From positions 1-41,402 of the forward strand of contig JAITVN010000079.1 of assembly GCA_031285775.1 (NCBI GenBank): a DNA stretch of 41,402 bases, read 5' to 3'. The position numbers and the translations under genes are program-made. The notes under the pieces are model-generated. The model saw nothing but the letters and a program-made list of their open reading frames with translations. It did not search any database and was not told the origin of the DNA. This stretch comes from Streptococcaceae bacterium (GTDB lineage Bacteria; Bacillota; Bacilli; Lactobacillales; Streptococcaceae). Positions 17,127 to 25,622 of this stretch are shown piece by piece; position 1 is the stretch's first letter; each line of letters starts with the position of its first letter.

Positions 17127-17151
17127 AAAAGCTGATAATTCATCAGCTTTT
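17127..17151 (-). terminator. Terminator of the aga-type PTS operon
   Basis: A perfect 10-bp stem, AAAAGCTGAT/ATCAGCTTTT, with a 5-nt loop and a U-tract on the minus strand, 23 bp past the IIA stop codon. Confidence 0.8.
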
Positions 17152-17173
17152 GCTTCTCACAATTAAGACAATC

Positions 17174-17611
17174 TCAAATCCCGTCCTCAAAATCCTCATC
17201 TTCACTGTCAACCTGCACATGTTCCACATATTCATAACGTGCAATGGCCTCTTTTCCCTGCTGAATCAAGCTTTCAGCTAATTCAAGCGCTGAGTCAGCT
17301 GGTGTCAAAGTTGACATCAACAAGAGCGGGAAATTCGTCCCTGAGATGACTTCAATGTTTTTCTCAGGCATCTGCATTTTCAGCATGACGGCCTCTTTGA
17401 AAGGAGATCCGCCTTGCAGATCGGTCAGAATGAGAACTTCAGAGCCTGTATTTGCCAGCGCTGCGGATAACTTTTCATTAAGCAGCTCTGTACTGTCAGA
17501 CTCCAGAAAATTGACATTCTGTACACTTTCCTGAGGACCTGCGATTAATTCGAGCGCGGAGACAAGTCCTTCTGAGAATTGCCCGTGCCCTGTAACGATA
17601 ATATCTACCAT
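17174..17611 (-). CDS. PTS mannose-family EIIA
   Basis: 145 residues. The phospho-histidine is in GHGQFSEGL (His9), and VLILTDLQGGSPF and EVISGTNFPLL are typical of the ManX/AgaF IIA domain. It relays phosphate from HPr to the IIB at 19392. It is last in the unit IIB-IIC-IID-IIA, directly before a terminator. It is the only mannose-family IIA in the window, although two more IIB-IIC-IID sets are present, so it may serve all three. The tail DEDFEDGI resembles the acidic tails of the IIC proteins here that encode a downstream ribosome binding site, yet no gene follows. Confidence 0.92.
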   Translation of the reverse strand: MVDIIVTGHGQFSEGLVSALELIAGPQESVQNVNFLESDSTELLNEKLSAALANTGSEVLILTDLQGGSPFKEAVMLKMQMPEKNIEVISGTNFPLLLMSTLTPADSALELAESLIQQGKEAIARYEYVEHVQVDSEDEDFEDGI

Positions 17612-17623
17612 TTTTATCCTTCC

Positions 17624-18469
17624 TTATAAAATCTTAAAGAATGATAAAATCAGCACGACAATGAAGGTCCCGCAAATCAGGACAATCGGGTTCATCTTCT
17701 TTTTACGAATCAGATAGTAGAGCAGAAAGACAAAGGCGAAGGGCAAGATGTTCGGCAGAATACGATCAAAGAAGTCTGTCTGCAAGTCAAGTTTGCTCGA
17801 TTTGTTGATGACAAATTTCGTCAGAACTGTAATATGGACGTAGGAGGCAATCAGTCCGCCGATAACGGTCACACCAAGCACTGTAGCTGCATGACCGATG
17901 GTTTCAGATTGCTGTTTAATCATTGGAATGGCTTTTACACCGAGATTGTAGCCGAGACGTGTGGTAAAGAAACGCGTCGCAAAGATGGCACAATAAGCCA
18001 CAAAGAAGAGAATTGGTCCAAGGATGCTGCCGCCGATTGCCATTGACGAACAAATCCCTGCCAGAATAGGAAGCACCGTGAACCAGAAGATGGCATCGCC
18101 GATACCAGCCATCGGCCCAAAAATCGCATTCTTCAAACCGCGAATGGTTGCACGATCTTCATGACCTTCTTCCATTGATAAGAGAAGCGCCATCAGGAAT
18201 CCGGCAAAGTGCGGGCTGGTATTGATAAACTCAATGTTATCAACCATCGCTGCTTTCAAGCCATCAGGATCATTCTTGTAAATCTTCTTTAAGTAAGGAA
18301 GCTGCGAGAACATGAAGCCGCCGGCCTGCATACGCTCATAGTTCATACTGCCCTGCAGCCAGACAGAACGAACAGCGAGATGATTGATGTCTTTTTTCGT
18401 CAATACACGTACAGGTGCAGAGGCTGAGACTTCATTTACTGCTTCATTTTTGATTGCTTTAGATTCCAT
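17624..18469 (-). CDS. PTS mannose-family EIID
   Basis: 281 residues. Family motifs are VRSVWLQGSMNYERMQAGGF near the N-terminus and the GLKNAIFGPMAGIGDAIFWF block. Several C-terminal helices are present. Together with IIC it forms the membrane channel. Its start overlaps the IIC 3' end by 11 bp, and its ribosome binding site (GAGGAGG) lies inside the IIC coding region. It is 12 bp before the IIA start. The context with agaS and lacD suggests an amino-sugar substrate such as galactosamine or GalNAc. Confidence 0.92.
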   Translation of the reverse strand: MESKAIKNEAVNEVSASAPVRVLTKKDINHLAVRSVWLQGSMNYERMQAGGFMFSQLPYLKKIYKNDPDGLKAAMVDNIEFINTSPHFAGFLMALLLSMEEGHEDRATIRGLKNAIFGPMAGIGDAIFWFTVLPILAGICSSMAIGGSILGPILFFVAYCAIFATRFFTTRLGYNLGVKAIPMIKQQSETIGHAATVLGVTVIGGLIASYVHITVLTKFVINKSSKLDLQTDFFDRILPNILPFAFVFLLYYLIRKKKMNPIVLICGTFIVVLILSFFKIL

Positions 18470-19268
18470 TTGAGAAGTCCTCCTCTTCTGGATTACTGTT
18501 GGTATTCAAGTTTATTGTCGGTTTATTTTTTCGTATCTTCTGATCAATCGTATAAGTAAAGAGTGCCAGTGCAAATCCTACAACAGCGACTGGAAGCAGG
18601 TTTGAGAAATTCAGGAATGTTGCGAGGATGAAGCCGATCAAGAGGAATGGCATGAACTCCATTTTCAACATCGTGTTCAGCAACATAGCAAAACCTATTG
18701 CAGGCAAGATGCCGCCGATAACTTCAAAGCCGTGGGTCAGCCATTCTGGAAGCGAAGCGACAAATTGTTTCATCGGTGTCTGAGCCAAGTAAGCAGTCAG
18801 GAAAACAACCACACCATAAGTAACCGCTACAATACCAGTGATTTCATAATGAATCCGTGCAACTTTCTTGGTATCGCCCTCATGTGATGCTTTATCAATT
18901 TGACGCATAAAGAAGGCAAAGGCCGAATAGAAGAATAAAATAACATATTGCATGAGCAGTGAGAAGGGCAGTGCCAGCGCCATTGCTGCAGTCGGCTCCG
19001 CTCCGGTTGTGTGTGCCAGAACAACTCCCATCACCCCTGCCAGAATGGGATTAGGCGGCTGCGTACCGCCAGCAGGCGTTAATCCTGCAAAAGCAAGCTC
19101 GGTTACACCGCCGACGACCAAACCTGTCTGAACATCTCCGAGTATAATGCCGGCTACTGTAGCCACGATGATTGGGCGGAAGATATAAAGTCCCTCCAAC
19201 CAGAAGTCTACGCCTTGAATAATTGCAGCAATTGCCAGCAGCAGACCTTGTAACAAAGTAATTTGCAT
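18459..19268 (-). CDS. PTS mannose-family EIIC
   Basis: 269 residues from ATG 19268, chosen because AAGGAG precedes it and MQITLLQGLLLA is the usual IIC N-terminus; an upstream start at 19343 is less likely. It has several membrane helices with the glycine-rich GGVTELAFAGLTPAGGTQPP region typical of the family. The acidic C-terminus EEEDFSNGI contains the Shine-Dalgarno and start of IID. A 123-bp gap separates it from the IIB stop. Confidence 0.92.
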   Translation of the reverse strand: MQITLLQGLLLAIAAIIQGVDFWLEGLYIFRPIIVATVAGIILGDVQTGLVVGGVTELAFAGLTPAGGTQPPNPILAGVMGVVLAHTTGAEPTAAMALALPFSLLMQYVILFFYSAFAFFMRQIDKASHEGDTKKVARIHYEITGIVAVTYGVVVFLTAYLAQTPMKQFVASLPEWLTHGFEVIGGILPAIGFAMLLNTMLKMEFMPFLLIGFILATFLNFSNLLPVAVVGFALALFTYTIDQKIRKNKPTINLNTNSNPEEEDFSNGI

Positions 19269-19391
19269 GAGTTTCTCCTTTCGTAATTCTCTATAATTAT
19301 TTGTTTCAAATTTACGCAATAACTGTTTGGAAGATTCGAACAATTCAAAGTATTCTCATTCCCCCCTTGCGAAAATTCAACAGTCAATGAA

Positions 19392-19874
19392 CTATTTGAC
19401 GTCTTTAAGCACCTCTTTCGAGTCGCCTGGAACGTCTTGAATGTAAACCTCAACACCAGTACGGATGATGGCATTCAAGTCCTCAACATCTTGTGCGTCT
19501 ACATAAACTTTTTTGCTCAAAGCATGTTTACCTTCTGAAAAATGCATGTTGCCGACATTGAGCTGCTTGATCGGTACGCCTGATTCGATCAGTACACGTG
19601 CAGAGTGCGGATTTCTCACCACAAGGAAAATCTTCTGATGAGGTGCTGCTTTGCCGATGATGTCAATTGTGCGCTGCAAGGTAAAGAAGCGTACGCCTGC
19701 ACCTGAGCTGTCCGCGGTTACTGACATCAACTCCTGTGCCAATGTGTCAGTTGAGGCTTCATCGTCAGCGACAACGATCAGGTTCGCACCAAGTGTTTTA
19801 GTCCAGGTAACACCAACTTGTCCGTGAATCAATCGATTGTCAATTCGTGTCAATAAAATGTTCGGTTCGGTCAT
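19392..19874 (-). CDS. PTS mannose-family EIIB
   Basis: 160 residues. The phosphorylation site is LTRIDNRLIHGQVGVTW, with His at about residue 18. The rest matches ManX/AgaB-type IIB (RTIDIIGKAAPHQKIFLVV, VGNMHFSEGKHALSKKV). It is the first gene of a separate transcription unit (IIB-IIC-IID-IIA). The 192-bp gap behind it to lacD carries a promoter and two RpiR-type operators. GAGGAG precedes the ATG. Confidence 0.92.
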   Translation of the reverse strand: MTEPNILLTRIDNRLIHGQVGVTWTKTLGANLIVVADDEASTDTLAQELMSVTADSSGAGVRFFTLQRTIDIIGKAAPHQKIFLVVRNPHSARVLIESGVPIKQLNVGNMHFSEGKHALSKKVYVDAQDVEDLNAIIRTGVEVYIQDVPGDSKEVLKDVK

Positions 19875-19963
19875 AGTAATCTCCTCTGGTCATCCTGTGC
19901 TTAACCAAACACACGACGATTTTCTAATAAAAATAAAGTTATAAAAATAATTCCTACAACTTT

Positions 19964-20026
19964 ATTATAGCGTTTTCTTCTTGGAAATTTTCCAAAATAT
20001 CTATAGATTTCCTGGAAAATTTTCCA
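19964..20026 (-). promoter_or_regulatory. Promoter and paired palindromic operators before EIIB
   Basis: TATAAT on the minus strand (19969-19964). Upstream of it are TTGGAAATTTTCCAA (19981-19995) and the perfect palindrome TGGAAAATTTTCCA (20013-20026), with centres about 31.5 bp apart, or three helical turns. The same class of site precedes agaS and the YajC-PTS operon. RpiR-type regulators of sugar operons are candidates for binding such sites. Confidence 0.65.
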
Positions 20027-20066
20027 AGTCTTTAAATTACTTCCAAAAAAATTGACTCATTTTTTA

Positions 20067-21029
20067 CTATAAAATAACTGGCGTCGCAGTTTTAGACAAA
20101 GTGTTATTCAGTGTCTCAATGTTTTTCCGTCCAACATTTTGGCACCAGCTTTTCGCTGCTGCTTCTCCCTCTTTGATGAAGACTTCCACTGCGCCTGCCC
20201 AAGTCGCACGACCGCAAAGGACACCATTGAAAGTACTGCCGGCTTCTTTGGCAAAATCCAGCGTTTCATTGAAAAGTTCAGAACTAACACCTGCAGACAG
20301 GAAAATGAAGGGCAGCTTTGTTGATTCCGCCTGGGATTTAAATGCTTCCTGAGCTTCATCTTTGCTGTATACCACTTCACCCTCAGCATAACCAGCCACA
20401 TATTTCATATTGACAGGTACTTCTACTTTCAGGCAGTCAATGGCGTAGCGAGGATCTGAGAAGACCTTCATCATGTCATTAACCTTATGCGGTTTGACCT
20501 TGGCAAATTCAGCCGACCCAGCATCTGAAATTTCCGCGTCATAAGTCACAACCTCTAGAAAGAATGGGAGTTCCTCAGCAATACACTCAGAGCCGATTCG
20601 CTCGATAAAAGCTTTCTTATGGTCATTAATCTCGTCTGATTCATCTACATCGTAGTAGAGCAGGAATTTGCAGGAATCAGACCCAGCTTCTCGCAAACGA
20701 CGCACTGACCAGACATCAAGGATATCTGGAAGACGCCCCGGCTGGCTGGCATCATAACCAGTTTTTTCATATGCAGTCAGCAAGCCGCAGCTGGCATGGC
20801 GTTCCTTGCTCGCATCAATGCCGTACTCAGCGTCCAATAAAATTGCCGAAGCATAAGGCGTCAATTGCTCAGAAATAATGGATTTAAACTGCTTCACCTG
20901 GTCAATTGTGGCTGGTGTGTCTTGGTATTTTTCCATCATCTTGCGCAATGCTCCACGCTGATCAATTGCCAGAGCAGCGATTGTCCCCTGATTATTTAAT
21001 AAATTCTGGAAGTGTTCTTTTTTAGTCAT
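20067..21029 (-). CDS. lacD: Tagatose 1,6-diphosphate aldolase
   Basis: A 320-residue class I aldolase that cleaves tagatose 1,6-bisphosphate to dihydroxyacetone phosphate and glyceraldehyde 3-phosphate. The Schiff-base lysine is in [14 protein letters not shown] (Lys201). [23 protein letters not shown] and FIFLSAGV are typical of LacD. It follows agaS (76-bp gap), so the pair takes galactosamine 6-phosphate towards triose phosphates. The kinase LacC, which would make the bisphosphate, is not in the window. The ribosome binding site (GGAAAGAGAG) is rather far from the ATG. Confidence 0.95.
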   Translation of the reverse strand: MTKKEHFQNLLNNQGTIAALAIDQRGALRKMMEKYQDTPATIDQVKQFKSIISEQLTPYASAILLDAEYGIDASKERHASCGLLTAYEKTGYDASQPGRLPDILDVWSVRRLREAGSDSCKFLLYYDVDESDEINDHKKAFIERIGSECIAEELPFFLEVVTYDAEISDAGSAEFAKVKPHKVNDMMKVFSDPRYAIDCLKVEVPVNMKYVAGYAEGEVVYSKDEAQEAFKSQAESTKLPFIFLSAGVSSELFNETLDFAKEAGSTFNGVLCGRATWAGAVEVFIKEGEAAAKSWCQNVGRKNIETLNNTLSKTATPVIL

Positions 21030-21053
21030 TTTTTATAAGTTCTCTCTTTCCTT

Positions 21054-21080
21054 AAGATACGAAATACGCCCGCTTTGAAA
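21054..21080 (-). repeat. Remnant of the interspersed repeat
   Basis: A 26-base stretch starting AAGAT and ending CGCCCGCTTTGAA matches one end of the repeat at 33767-34002 at 21 of 26 positions. It lies between agaS and lacD. Confidence 0.5.
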
Positions 21081-21105
21081 CATCTGGTACGTTGAATTCA
21101 ATTGA

Positions 21106-22254
21106 TCAATTATTCAGAGGATGAATGGTTACACCTTTGACTACACGGTTTACAGTTCCTGTAGCAGATGGTGTGTCAGGTGTGTTACCAACATTGAGCG
21201 AAGCTCTTAACGCGATCACATGCGCAAAAACGACTGAAGGGAAGACTTGATAGGCTGGGTGGAGCTTGCCGTTTGTCTGATAGCTGAATTCTTCAACGTC
21301 TTGTCCAATTAATACAACCTGTGCAGCGATTCCATCATCTTTGACTTCGTTGTAGAGGTCAAGGTCGTACTGGCGCGTATAGTCATCATTTGAAGCAAAG
21401 ACGAAAAGGGCTGTTTTGTCATTAATGAAGGACTTTGGTCCATGGCGCAAGCCCATTGAGGAGTCGAAGACTGTGGCGACTTTCCCTGCTGTCAACTCCA
21501 AAATCTTGAGTTGGGCTTCACGCGTCAAGCCTGCCAATGGACCAGATCCCACGTAAACGACACGATTGACGTATTCCGGCAGGAAAGTTGAGATTTCAGC
21601 ATCACGAGACAAGACACTTTCTGCCGCTAGAGCTGCCCACTCGACTTGTTCAGCCTTTTCAGCATCGGACTGCTGTGAGAATATCAAAGTTGCCAGCAGC
21701 GTCATGGTTGAAAATGAACCCGTCATGGCGAAGCCAAGATCCAAAGACTCAGGCGGAAGCACATAATTCAGAGCATTGGACATCGCGTCCAACTTTTGTG
21801 AAAGTGCGCCGTTCATCGCACAGGTGATCGAGAGTTGATAGGAACTTGTGACATACTGTTCAACAACATCAACCGCCGCAACTGACTCAGGAGAATTCCC
21901 CGAGCGTCCAAATGAGACAAGAAGAGTTGGTGTGTCTTTTTCCAGCACAGACTGGGGCGCAGAGACGATGTCGGTTGAGCCAATACTCTCAAAGCGGTAG
22001 CGTTTGGTGTCGCCGAGCTCAGTCAAGCTCCGGATGACCGTATCGCCGACGTACTGCGAGCTGCCTGCTCCAGTAAAAATCACGCGCAGATAGGGGTGCT
22101 TCGCCGAAATTCCGTCTAGGAACTCTGCGAGTTCGGTTTTTTTTGTCAGGTATTCTCCAAAGGCCTTTCGCCATAATGCAGGCTGTCCTTGAGTTTCGCG
22201 AACTGTAATGTCCGCGCCCTTTTCTTTTAATTCATCATTTGTTAACTGAAACAT
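21106..22254 (-). CDS. agaS: AgaS, galactosamine-6-P deaminase/isomerase (SIS domain)
   Basis: 382 residues with two SIS domains. Phosphosugar-binding stretches include IFTGAGSSQYVGD (about 58-70), SFGRSGNSPESVA (about 114-126) and YVGSGPLAGLTREAQLK, followed by SMGLRHGPKSF. AgaS converts galactosamine 6-phosphate to tagatose 6-phosphate and ammonia. It is first in the agaS-lacD unit. A GAGGTG ribosome binding site precedes the ATG. An operator-like palindrome (22371-22386) and a leader hairpin (22285-22304) lie upstream. With NagA (37659) it makes a GalNAc pathway. Confidence 0.92.
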   Translation of the reverse strand: MFQLTNDELKEKGADITVRETQGQPALWRKAFGEYLTKKTELAEFLDGISAKHPYLRVIFTGAGSSQYVGDTVIRSLTELGDTKRYRFESIGSTDIVSAPQSVLEKDTPTLLVSFGRSGNSPESVAAVDVVEQYVTSSYQLSITCAMNGALSQKLDAMSNALNYVLPPESLDLGFAMTGSFSTMTLLATLIFSQQSDAEKAEQVEWAALAAESVLSRDAEISTFLPEYVNRVVYVGSGPLAGLTREAQLKILELTAGKVATVFDSSMGLRHGPKSFINDKTALFVFASNDDYTRQYDLDLYNEVKDDGIAAQVVLIGQDVEEFSYQTNGKLHPAYQVFPSVVFAHVIALRASLNVGNTPDTPSATGTVNRVVKGVTIHPLNN

Positions 22255-22284
22255 ATTTCACCTCTACTTTCGTAACATTTTTCT

Positions 22285-22304
22285 GGCACGTTCAACGAAG
22301 TGCC
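22285..22304 (-). promoter_or_regulatory. Leader hairpin before agaS
   Basis: A GGCAC/GTGCC stem with a 10-nt loop lies about 30 nt before the agaS start. It is probably within the 5' untranslated region. Its role is unknown. Confidence 0.35.
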
Positions 22305-22370
22305 GAAATTCTCTTCACTCAAAGTTTATCATTCTCAGCTCGGAAAGCCTTTCAAAGCAGTCAAAGTTTT

Positions 22371-22386
22371 TTGGAAATTTTTCCAA
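22371..22386. promoter_or_regulatory. RpiR-type operator upstream of agaS
   Basis: TTGGAAATTTTTCCAA has 7-bp arms around TT and belongs to the same class as the sites at 19981-20026 and 36672-36718. It lies between agaS and the toxin-antitoxin promoter. Confidence 0.6.
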
Positions 22387-22412
22387 GACAAGCCAGATTT
22401 TACGAAATATCG

Positions 22413-22441
22413 TTGACTTTCTCCGATTATCCTGCTATACT
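22413..22441 (+). promoter_or_regulatory. Toxin-antitoxin promoter
   Basis: TTGACT (22413-22418), a 17-bp spacer and TATACT (22436-22441). The -10 lies within a tandem repeat GCTATACTTGCTATACT, a candidate binding site for the antitoxin. Confidence 0.75.
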
Positions 22442-22469
22442 TGCTATACTAACTAGCGAGGTGGATAGA

Positions 22470-22766
22470 ATGGCCACAACAACTGTAAAAAAAGTTCAAG
22501 TTAACATGAGAATTGATGCCAAGCTCCTTGAGCATGCGAAAGAAATTATTAGCGCTGAAAACATGGATATGACCAGCTTTTTTACTGCTGTACTTAAAGA
22601 CATTGAACGACGTGAAGAAGTTCCGGCGGAACTCCTTCCAGACAAAAAAACACGCCGAGATCGGCTCATAGATGAGTTGTATACTGAGATTCAGAAAGGC
22701 ATAGATGATTTTGAATCCGGTAAAGGAAGGCCAATGGAAGAGGTGTTTGCGAAATATGAGCTTTGA
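22470..22766 (+). CDS. Antitoxin, RelB/DinJ-like
   Basis: 98 residues from ATG 22470, supported by GAGGTGG just upstream; a longer in-frame extension to 22239 has no such signal. The N-terminal ribbon-helix-helix is VQVNMRIDAKLLEHAKEII...MTSFFTAVLKDI. A charged C-terminal half (DKKTRRDRLIDELYTEIQKG) would wrap the toxin. It overlaps the toxin gene by 11 bp, which is the usual coupling. Antitoxins of this type autorepress their promoter. Confidence 0.85.
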   Translation: MATTTVKKVQVNMRIDAKLLEHAKEIISAENMDMTSFFTAVLKDIERREEVPAELLPDKKTRRDRLIDELYTEIQKGIDDFESGKGRPMEEVFAKYEL

Positions 22767-23079
22767 GGTTATCATCCAGCCCAGTGCTGAACGTGATATT
22801 GACGAAATTTGCGCATATTATGAAAAGCATTTTTTATCGCCAGGAGCAGCAAGAAATTTCGTACATAATGTTCAAGAAACTTTTAAAAAACTTCAGCGAT
22901 ATCCTGAAATTGGCATTGATGTTACGCACCGCCTAGCCAGACCCTTCTATCGTAACTATAAGCTTTATATGATTATCATTGGAAATTACTTTGCATTTTA
23001 TTTCATTCACAAGAAGCAAGTCCAGGTGTTGCGCGTCCTATATCAGGGAAGAAACTGGATAGACCTTTTCAGTAAATAA
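22756..23079 (+). CDS. Toxin, RelE/ParE superfamily
   Basis: 107 residues from ATG 22756. FEVIIQPSAERDIDEICAYY at the N-terminus and LYMIIIGNYFAFYFIHKKQVQVLRVLYQGRNW at the C-terminus (shown in two parts in the alignment) are the RelE/ParE pattern, ending in the usual arginine-rich strand. It could be an mRNA interferase or a gyrase poison; the sequence does not decide. The start overlaps the antitoxin stop. A terminator follows directly. Confidence 0.85.
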   Translation: MSFEVIIQPSAERDIDEICAYYEKHFLSPGAARNFVHNVQETFKKLQRYPEIGIDVTHRLARPFYRNYKLYMIIIGNYFAFYFIHKKQVQVLRVLYQGRNWIDLFSK

Positions 23080-23104
23080 AACCGAGCCGTACAGACTCGA
23101 TTTT
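23078..23104 (+). terminator. Terminator of the toxin-antitoxin operon
   Basis: AAAACCGAG and CTCGATTTT form a stem with one mismatch, followed by T-rich sequence. It overlaps the toxin stop codon. Confidence 0.65.
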
Positions 23105-23159
23105 ATTTTCTTTATTTATTAGAGGTTTTCGGAACCACTTTCATTTTACAGTAGTTTTT

Positions 23160-23206
23160 CTGGAAAATATTTCCGTATTTTCATTTTCGACTAGAAATTT
23201 TTCCAG
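23160..23206. promoter_or_regulatory. Orphan operator-like sites
   Basis: CTGGAAAATATTTCC (23160-23174) and AGAAATTTTTCCAG (23193-23206) resemble the TTGGAAA/TTTCCAA operators. They lie between two convergent genes, with no start codon nearby. They may be relics. Confidence 0.4.
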
Positions 23207-23215
23207 AATGTGATT

Positions 23216-25258
23216 TCAATTTTCAAAGACAAGCTGATTCTCTGTGACGGCTCCTGTTTCGGCTGTCAGTTTACCTTCGGTGCTTCCCAGTAAAACTACA
23301 ATGACCATGCTATCTTTCCCAGCGGCAGCAATGGCTTGGTTGTCCATAACCGCAAGGCGTTCGCCCTGACGGATTTCTTGTCCTTCTGTTACTTTGATTG
23401 TAAATGGTGCCCCTTTTAGGTCTACTGTGTCTATGCCCATGTGAACCATGACTTGATGTCCGTCTGGACTTTCTATGCCGATGGCGTGCAGGGTGGGGAA
23501 GATGGTCATGATTTTTCCGTCAACAGGCGAATAGATGCTGCCGTCATGATTTTTCACGGCGAAGCCGTTACCGAGTGTCTTCTTTGCGAAGGCTTCATCG
23601 GGGACTTCTTCGATTGGGAGGAGTTCGCCTTTTGCGGGTGAGTAGAGTTTGATGAGCTGTTTCCCTGAAGACTTTGCGTGCGTTTGCCTCGCTGCTATCT
23701 CATTGCTTTCTACCAACACGGATTTGCCTGATTTTAGGTTATCTACGAAAGTTTTCAGGTTTTCACACAATTCTTCCACACCCGGACCGATAATGATTTG
23801 GAAATTCTTGCCGTTTTCAACTACACCTGACGAGGGGTATTTCTTCAGCAGGTTTGTGTCGACTTTTTTCTCATCCGAAACATCTAGGCGAAGGCGCGTA
23901 AAGCAGTTATAGATTTCTTTGATATTTTCGACCCCTCCTAGCCCTTTGACTATCAACGATAGGCCTGCCTCTTTGTCTTTAGAGACTTTTGCTGTATCTT
24001 CCGCCTCATATTCATCCATCTCGCCGCGACCGATGGTTTGGTAATTCAACTTCAGAATCAGGAACTTGAAGGCGAAGTAGGTAATGACGCCCATGCCGAG
24101 CATGATTGGAATCAAGAAATACTGATGACCCAGGTCCATGGGAACAAAGAGCGAGGGCAGGGTTTCGCTGAAGTTGCCGACCATGACTCGGACGTTCAGG
24201 AGGCCGGAAACTGCGAAACCTAAGCCGAACATGATAGCGGTAACGACGAAACAGAGCGGTGCGACAAAGATGTAGAGGAAGTCAAGGGGTTCGGTCACGC
24301 CGGCGAGAAATGCTAAGATAACGATTGGAATCAGGATGGCTTTAACTTTCGCCTTGTTTTCGGGGCGCGCCACTTTAATAAAGGCCAAGGAAATGGCAAT
24401 CGGCAAGACCATGGGCTCCAGGTTCGTCAAGAATGAAATCGAAGGACTTAAGCTGTCTAAATGACTCAAGTCGCCGAGCTGGGCCAGCCAGATGTTATAG
24501 GCGCCGCTGACAGCTTTTCCAGCTACTTGCTCTGTGCCGCCAAGTGGAGTGTAAAACATGGGCATCCACAGCAGATGGTGCATGCCGACGGGCAGGAGCA
24601 TTTTCTGAAAGAAGCCGTAGAGGAAAAGCCCGAATGGTCCAGAAGTGGCCATGATGTCTGCCAGCCAGCTGATAATTGAGTTGATAAAGGGCCAGACATA
24701 AGTGATGATGATACCTAGGGCAATTGATGCAAAGCTTGTCATCAGAAAGGCGAATTTTGTGCCTTCGTATATCTGCAGGTACTTGTGGAATTTGACGCCG
24801 CTGAGTTTGTTGAACAGGAAGCCTACTGTGCAGCCAATCATGATACCAACGAAAACGCCCATATCATTAACCTGAATGCCGAGTACGGTATTCTGTCCAG
24901 TGCCATACAAGCCCTGCTCACCTGCTTTTGCGAGACGGTTTGTCAAGGTCAGCCAAGTGTTATTGGCATAGAGATAAATCATGAAGCTGGTGATCGCAAT
25001 AATAGCGGCATCGGTTTTCTTCTTTTTAGCAGTCGCCACGGCAATTCCGACGGCGAAAATCACTGACAGCGAGCCGATAACGCCACTGGTCATGATGCCG
25101 AAGAAGAATTCTCCGATTTTTCTCAGGAATTCTGGCATGAACTCCATTTTTAGGATAGCAGCTATTGAAATGACGAGACCAGAAACTGCCATGAACATGA
25201 CTGGTTGAATGATAGCACGCGAGAAATTCTGAGCGGCCTTTTGTAGTTTCTCTTTCAT
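23216..25258 (-). CDS. PTS alpha-glucoside EIICBA
   Basis: A 680-residue three-domain permease. The glucose-superfamily IIC spans about 1-400 (LPVGMHHLLW near 222-231, GVTEPLDFLYIF near 320-331). The IIB phospho-cysteine is in IYNCFTRLRLDV (Cys452). The IIA domain spans about 535-675 with the phospho-histidine in VMVHMGIDTVDL (His606). The domain set matches maltose/alpha-glucoside enzymes II of the MalT/GlvC/AglA type. Context supports this: a GH4 6-phospho-alpha-glucosidase (26504) and an RpiR regulator (25623) adjoin. AAAGGA precedes the ATG. A palindromic operator and a cre-like site lie upstream. The exact sugar (maltose, trehalulose-type or others) is open. Confidence 0.9.
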   Translation of the reverse strand: MKEKLQKAAQNFSRAIIQPVMFMAVSGLVISIAAILKMEFMPEFLRKIGEFFFGIMTSGVIGSLSVIFAVGIAVATAKKKKTDAAIIAITSFMIYLYANNTWLTLTNRLAKAGEQGLYGTGQNTVLGIQVNDMGVFVGIMIGCTVGFLFNKLSGVKFHKYLQIYEGTKFAFLMTSFASIALGIIITYVWPFINSIISWLADIMATSGPFGLFLYGFFQKMLLPVGMHHLLWMPMFYTPLGGTEQVAGKAVSGAYNIWLAQLGDLSHLDSLSPSISFLTNLEPMVLPIAISLAFIKVARPENKAKVKAILIPIVILAFLAGVTEPLDFLYIFVAPLCFVVTAIMFGLGFAVSGLLNVRVMVGNFSETLPSLFVPMDLGHQYFLIPIMLGMGVITYFAFKFLILKLNYQTIGRGEMDEYEAEDTAKVSKDKEAGLSLIVKGLGGVENIKEIYNCFTRLRLDVSDEKKVDTNLLKKYPSSGVVENGKNFQIIIGPGVEELCENLKTFVDNLKSGKSVLVESNEIAARQTHAKSSGKQLIKLYSPAKGELLPIEEVPDEAFAKKTLGNGFAVKNHDGSIYSPVDGKIMTIFPTLHAIGIESPDGHQVMVHMGIDTVDLKGAPFTIKVTEGQEIRQGERLAVMDNQAIAAAGKDSMVIVVLLGSTEGKLTAETGAVTENQLVFEN

Positions 25259-25328
25259 AAATTTTCCTTTCCTGTTGATGTTAACTTGTTATCTTAAGAT
25301 AATTTCAAGATAATTTTAGTTTATCAAA

Positions 25329-25343
25329 CCGAAAGCGATTCCA
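25329..25343 (-). promoter_or_regulatory. cre-like site
   Basis: CCGAAAGCGATTCCA (given as the plus strand) fits the CcpA consensus WTGNAANCGNWNNCW except at the first two positions. It lies upstream of the EIICBA gene. Confidence 0.5.
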
Positions 25344-25380
25344 CAATATGTTTTCAGTATTTTCAAAATGCTTTCAATTG

Positions 25381-25396
25381 TTGAAAATATTTTCAA
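25381..25396. promoter_or_regulatory. RpiR operator, TTGAAAATATTTTCAA
   Basis: A perfect 16-bp palindrome about 120 bp before the EIICBA start, with additional half sites at 25350-25376. The same core recurs twice between the RpiR gene and the GH4 gene, so the adjacent RpiR protein is the likely ligand. Confidence 0.65.
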
Positions 25397-25398
25397 AC

Positions 25399-25592
25399 AA
25401 GATGAGAGGTGCGCTCGTTAAGGGACGTAGAAATTTACCCCTCAGTAGAGGGGAAAGCGACCTCTAAGCGCTAAAGCGCTAAGAGTCTGCTTAGGAAAAA
25501 TGGAGAAAAGGCCACAGCCTTTTCGGACGTTTTATCTAATTCCATAGTCCCTGGCGCACCGAACTCAGTTAGATTAAAATGTGAGGCGCACC
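25399..25592 (+). repeat. Interspersed hairpin repeat, copy 1
   Basis: The left end AAGATGAGAGGTGCGC and the right end GAACTCAGTTA...AATGTGAGGCGCACC match the ends of the copies at 33767-34002 and 35675-35809. Between them lie CCCCTC/GAGGGG, GCGCTAAAGCGC and AAAAGGC/GCCTTTT hairpins. The segment GGGGAAAGCGACCTCTA and the following AAGAGTCTGCTTAG are shared with copy 2. Inverted arms GGGAC.TA...AATT flank the core. No ORF is present. Confidence 0.75.
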
Positions 25593-25616
25593 AAAAAAGC
25601 GGGGAATTCCTCGCTT
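25593..25616 (-). terminator. Terminator of the RpiR gene
   Basis: On the minus strand: AAGCGAGG-AATT-CCCCGCTT (one mismatch), then T6. It lies just past the stop codon at 25623. Confidence 0.75.
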
Positions 25617-25622
25617 CAGTTT

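Noticed and set aside
22239-22469. N-terminal extension of the antitoxin (77 codons upstream)
   Set aside because: It would cross the toxin-antitoxin promoter and lacks a start signal. The ATG at 22470 has GAGGTGG and matches the usual RelB length.
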